A DNA stretch of 10,560 nucleotides from Spartobacteria bacterium (GTDB lineage: Bacteria > Verrucomicrobiota > Verrucomicrobiia > Chthoniobacterales > UBA10450): assembly GCA_003445855.1 (NCBI GenBank), contig DMCG01000236.1:1-10560 (forward strand). The letters run 5' to 3'. Shown one piece after another: positions 1 through 6,237 of this stretch (the first letter of the stretch is position 1; every line of letters begins with the position of its first letter). Under the pieces are notes generated by a model. That model was not told the DNA's origin, ran no database searches, and saw only the letters and a list, made by a program, of their open reading frames with translations. Position numbers and translations under genes: made by a program.

Positions 1-382
1 CGATGTCGTACGGCTCCGCGGGCTGCCACTCGAGGATGTTTGCTTCGACATAAGAAATTTCCGGGTAAGCGGCGCTCAATTTTCCTGCTATTTCCAGCGT
101 GGCCGCTTGTTGATCCAGCGCATCGATCTGAAGTTTTGCGCCGATCTTTCGCGCAAGATCGACAATCAACCGCGGGATGTCTCCCGAGCCGGTGGCAAGA
201 TCGACAATGCGCACACGGTCGCCCCGTTTAATCCAGCGACGCATGAACCGGAGAACAACCCCATAGCTCCCAAAATAACGGTTCAGCTGTCGGAGATTCC
301 GGAGATCGCGCTCCAGCTCGGCCGAGACCGGTTGCGGCCAATCCATTAATTCCGGCTGCGCCGGATCGAAGCGTCGCTTCAA
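1..382 (-). CDS. Class I SAM-dependent methyltransferase, N-terminal part (gene runs off the left edge)
   Basis: The minus-strand frame reads without a stop from the in-frame TAG at 412-410 to the window edge. About 127 residues are visible if the TTG at 382 is the start; the first ATG is at 346. I prefer TTG because the stretch before the ATG (KRRFDPAQPEL) looks like real protein, but no ribosome binding site supports either. The SAM-binding motif I, VDLATGSGDIP, lies at about residues 60-70, followed by LIVDLARK and the acidic IDALDQQ at the end of strand 2, where the ribose hydroxyls of SAM are normally held. This pattern fits a UbiE-like Rossmann methyltransferase; the substrate cannot be told because the C-terminal part is missing. 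It lies downstream of an RmlC-like cupin and a glycosyltransferase, so a role in glycan or lipid decoration is possible but unproven. Two copies of the dispersed TGTCGATCTT motif fall in its VDL codons. Confidence 0.8.
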   Translation of the reverse strand, partial: MKRRFDPAQPELMDWPQPVSAELERDLRNLRQLNRYFGSYGVVLRFMRRWIKRGDRVRIVDLATGSGDIPRLIVDLARKIGAKLQIDALDQQAATLEIAGKLSAAYPEISYVEANILEWQPAEPYDI

Positions 383-394
383 TTTCGGAGCAGA

Positions 395-467
395 CTGTAG
401 GGGACGCTGCTAGCGTCCTGGCTTTTGGCGAGCAATCGTACCGGGAAGCAAACTGCTTCCCCTACAG
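395..467. repeat. Composite hairpin repeat with terminal inverted repeats (REP/MITE-like)
   Basis: A 73-bp intergenic element is bounded by perfect 9-bp inverted ends, CTGTAGGGG (395-403) and CCCCTACAG (459-467). Inside are two perfect hairpins: GGACGCT/AGCGTCC with loop GCT (402-418) and GGGAAGCA/TGCTTCCC with loop AAC (443-461). It sits between the epimerase stop and the methyltransferase start. On the minus strand both hairpins would be transcribed and could attenuate the downstream gene or protect the upstream mRNA 3' end. The architecture resembles REP/BIME or small non-autonomous elements; only one copy is in this window, so its dispersal is inferred. Confidence 0.7.
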
Positions 468-491
468 ACTCGTCACTCATCACTCGTCACT
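468..491. repeat. Short direct repeat (ACTCGTCACT twice) at the end of the epimerase gene
   Basis: ACTCGTCACT occurs at 468-477 and again at 482-491, separated by CATC. The array directly abuts the hairpin element at 395-467. On the minus strand it supplies the TGA stop (489-487) of the RmlC-like gene, so the repeat reaches the very end of that reading frame. Confidence 0.65.
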
Positions 492-1230
492 TCAAGAATT
501 CCCGCCAGGACTTCGGCAAATCCGCGGTTTCAATCTCGCTCGCGATACGGCCTTCGAATTCCGGATGAAAAATCGTGCTCGTGCCGTAAACCATGATCAC
601 GTCCTCGGATCCCTCGACGCGAATGGCGTGGGCCACGCCGGGCGGAACGACGATGCCGACGTTGTTGCGGCTCCGGTGATTGTCGCCATCGATAAAGAAA
701 CGCATGGTGCGCAAAGGCAAACCGGCGCGGACATCGCGCAGAATCATTTCGGCCCGCCCCTGTAAAAAAAACATCACGTCCCACTGCTCGTCATCATAAC
801 GACGGAGCGAATAATTTTCCGGCTCGGTCGCGAACAAGCGGCGGTGCCATTTTTGCGCTGTCGCCTCTGAAGGAATGCTCGGGGGGTGAATATGAAATCC
901 TTTTGCGCTGCGCGCGAACATGCGGGCCGTTGCCCACTGCTTTGGCCATAATCCGATTTTTCCGAGGATTCCTTCATCGCGACGGACAAATTCGCCGAAA
1001 ACGCCGCGGTGGCGTTGCGAATGGATGGTTCGAGAAAAAATCTCCACCCCGGGAATCCAGGTTTTTTTTATCTCAGGCTTGCGTCGATCGGCAGCCGCGA
1101 GCTCGCCGGCATCGACTCCGCTGTGCGCCAGCCGTTGCGGGAAAGACCCCGCTTTGTAATCGCGAGCGGCGAGGGCCGCTTGCGCGGCATCGTTCAATCC
1201 GACCCACAAATTCTTGTCGCGCTTGCTCAT
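487..1230 (-). CDS. RmlC-like cupin protein (dTDP-4-dehydrorhamnose 3,5-epimerase family)
   Basis: This 247-residue protein has a cupin core resembling dTDP-4-dehydrorhamnose 3,5-epimerase, which inverts C3 and C5 of the 4-keto sugar on the way to dTDP-L-rhamnose. Visible landmarks are GVEIFSRTIHSQRHRGVFGEF (split here: GVEIFSRTIH at 61-70, RGVFGEF at 75-81), KGFHIHPP (110-117, in the position of the family's RGLHYQ, so His113 would match the catalytic His), WDVMFFLQGRAEMILRD (150-166) and VPPGVAHAI (195-203, matching the family's PxGxAHGF). About 55 extra N-terminal residues and the weak motif match mark it as a divergent relative; it may act on another sugar nucleotide or be a non-catalytic cupin. 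The ATG at 1230 lies 18 bases after the upstream glycosyltransferase stop, so the two are probably co-transcribed. There is no clear Shine-Dalgarno; a copy of the dispersed 10-mer fills the spot where one would sit. Confidence 0.75.
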   Translation of the reverse strand: MSKRDKNLWVGLNDAAQAALAARDYKAGSFPQRLAHSGVDAGELAAADRRKPEIKKTWIPGVEIFSRTIHSQRHRGVFGEFVRRDEGILGKIGLWPKQWATARMFARSAKGFHIHPPSIPSEATAQKWHRRLFATEPENYSLRRYDDEQWDVMFFLQGRAEMILRDVRAGLPLRTMRFFIDGDNHRSRNNVGIVVPPGVAHAIRVEGSEDVIMVYGTSTIFHPEFEGRIASEIETADLPKSWREFLK

Positions 1231-1248
1231 GTCGATCTTAACAGCAAT

Positions 1249-3681
1249 TCAGTTGCCTAACGAGAAATCGGCGCGTTCGCGAGAAAGATTTGGATTGTAA
1301 TAGGGATCGCGCTGCAACAGTTCGGGCCATCGTTCGCGCATGAAGCCGGCCTCCCGCGGCTCGGCGAGCCTTGGGTGGCCGGCCGATTCGTGGCGATACA
1401 GTTTGGCAAACGGCGTGTACACGATCAGGTAACCGGCGCGTCGCATTTTCAAGCAAAGATCGACATCGTTGAAAGCCATCGGCAGCCGTTCTTCATCAAA
1501 ACCGCCAACTTCGATAAAAACATCGCGCCGCGTGAGAAGGCAGGCGCCCGTTACGCAGCTGTAATTGCGCGTCACCTGCAACTGTTTGAAGACGCCCGGA
1601 TCTTCCGCCGGAAATCCGCGAAACGCGTGTTCGGCAACCCCGCCGACGCCCAGAACGATACCAGCATGCTGGACTGTGTCGTTCGGCCAAAGCAGGCGCG
1701 CACCGACCGCTCCTACTTCCGGACGCTGAATGTGTTCTGCCATTGCGCTCAACCATTCGCCGTCGATTACCTTGAGGTCATTATCCAAAAAAAGCAGCCA
1801 GGGACTTTTCGTTTGCTCGACTGCAAAATTTTTGATCGCTGAATCATTGAACGGCCCGTCATAATGGAGCAGCCGGTGTTTGGATCGGTTGAAGTAAGAG
1901 CGCGCCTCCTCCGATTGGTTGTCCTGACCGACGACAACAAGCTCGTAATTCGGATAATTCGTTTTAGTCGTGATACTCTCGATGCAGCGCGAAAGCATTT
2001 CGATGCGATCGCCGGCCGGGATGATGATCGATATTTTCTTGGCTTCGGTGAGTTCGCGCTTCACCCAATAGGCATGCGTGCGCCAGTCGATGGCGACATG
2101 ACCCCTCATGCCTTTCCGCTGGAGATGCTCGTCAATGGCGCGCCGTGCGGCTTCAAGTTGCCCCGGTTTTTGCCAGGGGCTGATGGCGCTGGAGCTTCCG
2201 CTTCGCCGCCAATGATACAAAACGCGCGGAATGTGATGGATTCGGTCGGTCTGCTCGATAACGCGGAAAAGGAGATCGTAATCCTGGGCGCTGTCGAATT
2301 CGGAACGGAACCCGCCGACGCGCAAAAGAAGTTCGCGCCTCACAGTGATAAAATGGCAGAGGTAATTACAGGAAAGAAAGAAGTCCGGCGACCAATCGGG
2401 CTTGAATAGCGGGGCGTCGAATCCGGCCTCGGTCAACTTATCTTCGTCGGAATAAATGAGATCGGCGTCAGGAATTTGCTGAAGCAACTTCGCCGTTTGG
2501 AAAAGCGCGTCGGGCTCCAGCAGATCGTCGTGATCCAGGAACCCAATCCATTCACCGCGGGCGTGTTCGATACCGCGATTCAAAGCGGCTGAAATGCCGC
2601 GGCTGCCCTCAAGTTTGAAGACCTTGATCCGCGAGTCGCGGCTGGCGAGGACCGGTAAATATTCTCGCAAGGCTTCATCGCTGGAATTGTCGTCCACCAG
2701 GATAAGCTCCCAGTCTTCGTAAGCCTGCCCCAGGACCGATTGGACGGCTTCCTCCAGCCATTGCACCGGTGTATTGAACACTGGTGTGATGACGCTGATG
2801 AGGGGTTGATGAGCAAATTTGCGCGTCTCATTGCGCATCACAGTAAGTTGTTCCGGCGTCGCGCGATGCTGTTCGAACCAGTCCTGATACTCCACTGTGT
2901 CCGCTGAGCGTGCCGTGCTGTCGCGCGCTTGCCGACCGCGGCCGCGTAACGCGCGAATCAGTTTTTGCGGCAGCCGATACGGGGCGAGCAGCACCTGGCC
3001 GACCTTCCGCTCCGGCGATTTGCGCAACGCCTGTTTTTCCTTCTTGAGCTGTTTCACCTCGCGCTTCGTTTCTCGGAACTCCAGAATTTTCTCTTCAAGC
3101 TTGCCGATGTGACGATTGGCCGCGTTCAGTTCGGACACTCTCGCCCGCAACGTTCGCTCAAGATTTCGCATCTGCGCATGCAAGCGGGCAAAAGCAGTTT
3201 CCACCGCTGGCACGAGTCGTTCAGCGCTCTCCATCTGCCGGCGCAGCAAGCGAATCGCGCCGGGACCGAGTTCGCCGAGATCGCAATCATAATCCGGCAG
3301 GAAACCGTAACGGCCGAAACGCTCGACCAGTTCCGGACGCGTCGTTAGAACTTCGGCCCCTGGGCTCGGAATGAGAAGAATATCATTTGCCTGGTGCGCG
3401 AGGACGTCGACCTCCCGGTCGCGCTGTTCATTCGTTTTGCTCGCCGGATAAAACCAAACCGCCCGTTCAAATTGCCGGCTACTGTCGTTGCGCGCGCTCG
3501 TTCCATCGAGATCAAGCGCAGTCGGGCAAAGCGTCGCTGCAATTCCGGACGCCGCGCACTGTTGCTCGATCGCACTCCGTTCTCCGCCAACTATGAGCCA
3601 GCGGGCGTGCCCAAATTTTTGCGCAAGAATGCGCGCAAAATCCCGACGGACCCAAGAGGAAGAAGCTTGCAACACTGGCAC
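1249..3681 (-). CDS. Large glycosyltransferase with two family 2 (GT-A) domains, RfbC-like
   Basis: The protein has 810 residues from a GTG at 3681; the in-frame stop at 3690-3688 rules out an earlier start. Residues 1-150 form a weakly recognisable domain that may be a worn methyltransferase fold (WLIVGG at 28-33, RYGFLPD at 124-130). Residues about 160-225 are charged and heptad-like, probably a coiled coil. The first GT2 domain starts near 293 (SVITPVFNTP), with VDDNSS at 329-334, the metal-binding region FLDHDD at 381-386, SDEDK at 411-415 and QDYD at 466-469. The second starts near 550 (SIIIPAGDR), with FLDNDL at 631-636, VTGACLLTRRDVF at 710-722 and NDVDLCLKMRRAGY at 738-751. Both domains keep the acidic residues expected for sugar-nucleotide use. 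Two-domain GT2 proteins of this kind extend O-antigen or other surface glycans, often as rhamnosyltransferases, which would fit the adjacent RmlC-like cupin. It has no membrane segment and probably acts at the cytoplasmic face. Confidence 0.88.
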   Translation of the reverse strand: MPVLQASSSWVRRDFARILAQKFGHARWLIVGGERSAIEQQCAASGIAATLCPTALDLDGTSARNDSSRQFERAVWFYPASKTNEQRDREVDVLAHQANDILLIPSPGAEVLTTRPELVERFGRYGFLPDYDCDLGELGPGAIRLLRRQMESAERLVPAVETAFARLHAQMRNLERTLRARVSELNAANRHIGKLEEKILEFRETKREVKQLKKEKQALRKSPERKVGQVLLAPYRLPQKLIRALRGRGRQARDSTARSADTVEYQDWFEQHRATPEQLTVMRNETRKFAHQPLISVITPVFNTPVQWLEEAVQSVLGQAYEDWELILVDDNSSDEALREYLPVLASRDSRIKVFKLEGSRGISAALNRGIEHARGEWIGFLDHDDLLEPDALFQTAKLLQQIPDADLIYSDEDKLTEAGFDAPLFKPDWSPDFFLSCNYLCHFITVRRELLLRVGGFRSEFDSAQDYDLLFRVIEQTDRIHHIPRVLYHWRRSGSSSAISPWQKPGQLEAARRAIDEHLQRKGMRGHVAIDWRTHAYWVKRELTEAKKISIIIPAGDRIEMLSRCIESITTKTNYPNYELVVVGQDNQSEEARSYFNRSKHRLLHYDGPFNDSAIKNFAVEQTKSPWLLFLDNDLKVIDGEWLSAMAEHIQRPEVGAVGARLLWPNDTVQHAGIVLGVGGVAEHAFRGFPAEDPGVFKQLQVTRNYSCVTGACLLTRRDVFIEVGGFDEERLPMAFNDVDLCLKMRRAGYLIVYTPFAKLYRHESAGHPRLAEPREAGFMRERWPELLQRDPYYNPNLSRERADFSLGN

Positions 3682-3711
3682 ATTATATTAATTGAAGCGC
3701 GTCGCAGGCAA
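3682..3711 (-). promoter_or_regulatory. Candidate promoter for the glycosyltransferase block
   Basis: On the minus strand TATAAT (3687-3682) matches the sigma-70 -10 box perfectly, with TTGCCT (3711-3706, four of six -35 bases) 18 bases upstream. It touches the GTG at 3681, so a normal transcription start would fall near 3675. That means a leaderless message, perhaps using the second GTG at 3675-3673, or a start codon further in. The opposite strand of the same AT-rich patch offers TATATT (3684-3689) for the divergent gene, but with no convincing -35. Confidence 0.3.
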
Positions 3712-5701
3712 ATTTACTCTGCGGTGGCGTGGCGCGAGCATTTATCGCCGATCCCACATGCTCGATTTTTGCATCTATCTTTTCTATCGCGCGGGCTCGA
3801 CGCTTCTCATGGCGCTGCCGTTGCGCGCGCTTTTCACACTGGGAAATGGAGCAGGGTTTTGCGCCTGGCTGATTCTCGGAAAATATCGGCGCCTCGCATT
3901 GCGAAACATTTCGATCGCGTTCGGAAACGAAAAATCTCCGCGGGAATTGCGCCGCCTTGTCCGCCGCCATTTTCAACGATTGGGCGCAAACCTTCTTTGC
4001 AGCGTGAAACTGAGCGCAATGCCGGCTGAAAAAGTACTGAATCATGTCAAGATCGACAATCTCGATGCCATGCATCAGGAGTTTCGCGCCGGCGTCCCCG
4101 TCGTCCTCGTCCTCAGCCACCTGGCAAATTGGGAATTGTTTGCCGAATTAATGCCGAAAATTGGCTATGTCCGCAATGCGACCGTCTATCAGAAGCTGGC
4201 CAATCGTTTTATCGACGAACACGTCCGCCGCATGCGCAGCCGCCACGGACTGGAATTGTTCGATCGCAAAGATGGATTTCAAAAGGTGATCGAGCTGCTG
4301 CGTTCTGGCGGCGGCGTTGGCATTTTGAGCGATCAACATGCCGGCGATCATGGACTCTGGACCCCATTCTTCGGGAGACTCGCATCGACATCGCCCCTGC
4401 CTGCTCTATTGGCGAAGCGCACCCGTGCCGCTCTTATCGCCGCCGCCGTTTACACTCAGGGCGTGGGCCGCTGGCAAATGGTCTTTACGCCGCGCTTTGA
4501 CACGCCGGGCGACACGGTTGAATCCCTCACTGCAAAAGCGAACGAAATTATCGCGGAACAGATTCGCCGCGCGCCGGAAGATTGGTTTTGGGTGCACAAC
4601 CGCTGGAAAACGCCCCAGCCCAATTTCCTTCTCACGCGATATAAGCGCGGCATCTATCTGCCATCCAACATTTCGACTCAAGATCTGAAGCCATTTCGCA
4701 TCCTTATTCGCGCGAGCAACTGGTTGGGCGACGCGGCCATCAGCGTGCCGGCCATTCGCGCAATCAAGGCCGGACGTCCAGATGCGCACATCACCGTCGC
4801 CGCGCCGTTGAAGATCGCTTCGATGTGGAAGTTGGTTCCGGAAGTGAACGCAATTGTTCCTCTAAAAGGGCATTCGTTGCTCGTCGCAGTCCGCTCGATC
4901 CGGCGGCAACCGCGTTTTGACGTTGCGATACTCTTTCCAAATTCATTACGTGTCGCTTTGGAAGCCTGGCTGGCCGGCGTGCCGCGCCGGGTTGGTTATC
5001 GCGGTCATTCCCGCAGTTGGCTGTTGAACCAGGTCGTGCCCGAATCACCAAGACTGGGTCCCCCAGAACATCAGGCCTTTCATTATCTTCACATCGCCCA
5101 CGAACTCGGCGCCCGGGCTGATTTGCGCGATCTCGTGCACGTCAACGCGGTTCGCCATGTCGATCTTAGCCGCTCAAAAATTGCTCTCTGTCCGGGCGCG
5201 GAATACGGACCGGCCAAACGTTGGTTGCCGGAACGATTTGCCGAGGCCGCCGCCGCAGTCGCCGCGCAATCGCCAGTACAATGGATTTTGTTCGGCACAA
5301 AAAGCGACGCGGTAATCGGTGAGCAGATTTGCAAGGCGCTGGGCGACTCCTGCATAAATCGCATTGGCCAAACCACACTCGATCAACTTATCGACGAATT
5401 GCGCGAGTGCCGTTTGCTGCTGACCAATGACACGGGCACGATGCATCTCGCTTCGCTGCTCGGCGTCCCGGTTGTCGCCATCTTTGGTTCAACCGACCCG
5501 CGGCTCACCGGACCGCTCGGCCAGGGTCACACCATCTTGCGGCATCAAGTGGAGTGCAGCCCGTGCTTCTTACGCGAATGTCCGATCGATTTTCGGTGCA
5601 TGAAAGCCGTCAGCGTCGAGGAAGTCGCCGATGCCGTCTTGTCGATCTTGCCAAAGTCCCGATCTTCATCTGGCGCGAGCGCTCCTGCTAACGCGAGATA
5701 A
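3692..5701 (+). CDS. waaF: Lipid A acyltransferase (LpxL/HtrB type) fused to LPS heptosyltransferase II (WaaF type)
   Basis: One uninterrupted frame of 669 residues joins two envelope enzymes. Residues about 23-310 match the LpxL/LpxM family, which moves an acyl chain from acyl-ACP onto Kdo-lipid A: a hydrophobic N-terminal segment (24-62), the H-x4-E catalytic pair in SHLANWE (His143, Glu148), SDQHAGDHGLWTPFFG (213-228) and EDWFWVHNRWK (296-306). Residues about 336-652 match ADP-heptose:LPS heptosyltransferase II (GT9): RILIRASNWLGDAAISVPAIRA (split: RILIRASNWLGD at 336-347), PGAEYGPAKRW (501-511), TNDTGTMHLASLLGVP (578-593), FGSTDP (598-603) and four cysteines at 622, 625, 630 and 636. A linker of about 25 residues joins them. 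The first possible start is a TTG at 3692; the ATG at 3758 (647 residues) places the hydrophobic helix at the N-terminus as in LpxL and leaves 76 bases for a promoter, so it may be the true one. No ribosome binding site decides. Confidence 0.9.
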   Translation: MKRVAGKFTLRWRGASIYRRSHMLDFCIYLFYRAGSTLLMALPLRALFTLGNGAGFCAWLILGKYRRLALRNISIAFGNEKSPRELRRLVRRHFQRLGANLLCSVKLSAMPAEKVLNHVKIDNLDAMHQEFRAGVPVVLVLSHLANWELFAELMPKIGYVRNATVYQKLANRFIDEHVRRMRSRHGLELFDRKDGFQKVIELLRSGGGVGILSDQHAGDHGLWTPFFGRLASTSPLPALLAKRTRAALIAAAVYTQGVGRWQMVFTPRFDTPGDTVESLTAKANEIIAEQIRRAPEDWFWVHNRWKTPQPNFLLTRYKRGIYLPSNISTQDLKPFRILIRASNWLGDAAISVPAIRAIKAGRPDAHITVAAPLKIASMWKLVPEVNAIVPLKGHSLLVAVRSIRRQPRFDVAILFPNSLRVALEAWLAGVPRRVGYRGHSRSWLLNQVVPESPRLGPPEHQAFHYLHIAHELGARADLRDLVHVNAVRHVDLSRSKIALCPGAEYGPAKRWLPERFAEAAAAVAAQSPVQWILFGTKSDAVIGEQICKALGDSCINRIGQTTLDQLIDELRECRLLLTNDTGTMHLASLLGVPVVAIFGSTDPRLTGPLGQGHTILRHQVECSPCFLRECPIDFRCMKAVSVEEVADAVLSILPKSRSSSGASAPANAR

Positions 5702-5765
5702 TGGCAGTTTCGTTTTTGCACGATTGCCGTTGCTTTCGAGAAAGCTTTCGGAATCATTGTTGCGC

Positions 5766-6227
5766 ATGATTTCCACCACTGCGCCTCGCATTCGCACGGA
5801 AGTGCGGGTGATGTTCTTCGATACCGATTGCGGAGGCGTCGTGCACAACATCGCCTATCTCCGTTTCATCGAAGTGGCCCGCACACTCCTGGCCGAGCAA
5901 CTCGGCCTCGGCCTCGCGCAAATGGCCAAGGACAAAAAATATCCCGTGGTCGTCCGCACGGAAATCGATTATCGCCGCGCCGCCAAACTCGGCGATCGGC
6001 TCGTGGTCGAAGGCTGGCTCGACCAACTGGAGCGCGTGCGATTTTGGTGCGCGTTCCGCATTGTTCGGCCGGATGATGACGCGTTGATCGCCGAGTGCCG
6101 CCAGATGCTTGCCATCATCGAAATGCCAGCGGCAAAATTGCTGCGCTTGCCGGAAGACTGGGAAAAATATCGTGAGCCCACAATAAATACTCCCTCGCAC
6201 GCAGTCGCGGACAGCGGCCGGCATTAG
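5766..6227 (+). CDS. Hotdog-fold acyl-CoA thioesterase (YbgC / 4-hydroxybenzoyl-CoA thioesterase family)
   Basis: The protein has 153 residues, typical for a YbgC-like single hotdog domain that hydrolyses acyl-CoA or acyl-ACP thioesters in the cytoplasm. The signature [21 protein letters not shown] runs from residue 19 to 39; the family pattern is D-x-D-x-x-G-V-V-x-x-x-x-Y-x-x-x-x-E-x-A-R, and the acidic residues, Tyr31, Glu36 and Arg39 are all kept. [19 protein letters not shown] further on fits the central strands. The frame is open upstream to 5631, but homology begins just after the ATG at 5766, and an earlier start would overlap the acyltransferase-heptosyltransferase gene. It begins 64 bases after that gene and ends 10 bases before the membrane glycosyltransferase, so it probably belongs to the same operon. 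In other bacteria ybgC sits with tol-pal; no tol genes are here. A housekeeping link to phospholipid or lipid A acyl metabolism is inference. Confidence 0.88.
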   Translation: MISTTAPRIRTEVRVMFFDTDCGGVVHNIAYLRFIEVARTLLAEQLGLGLAQMAKDKKYPVVVRTEIDYRRAAKLGDRLVVEGWLDQLERVRFWCAFRIVRPDDDALIAECRQMLAIIEMPAAKLLRLPEDWEKYREPTINTPSHAVADSGRH

Positions 6228-6237
6228 CCTGACGAAC

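Noticed and set aside
155..206. The two nearby motif copies as a local tandem repeat
   Set aside because: Flanking sequence differs beyond a few bases, and the same 10-mer recurs across the window, so this is not a local duplication.
395..491. A CRISPR array or rho-independent terminator
   Set aside because: There are no evenly spaced identical repeats with unique spacers, and neither hairpin is followed by a T-run on either strand.
1864..2409. A 181-codon open frame on the plus strand within the glycosyltransferase gene
   Set aside because: It lies wholly antisense to clear GT2 coding sequence with conserved motifs, and its translation shows no recognisable domain.
3692..5701. The fusion protein as two genes with a missed stop
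   Set aside because: The frame is continuous through the linker as given, and there is no start codon context or spacing typical of a gene boundary; an assembly error cannot be fully excluded without reads.
5631..5765. A 45-residue N-terminal extension of the thioesterase
   Set aside because: It overlaps the end of the heptosyltransferase in another frame and has no family resemblance; the hotdog domain starts right after ATG 5766.
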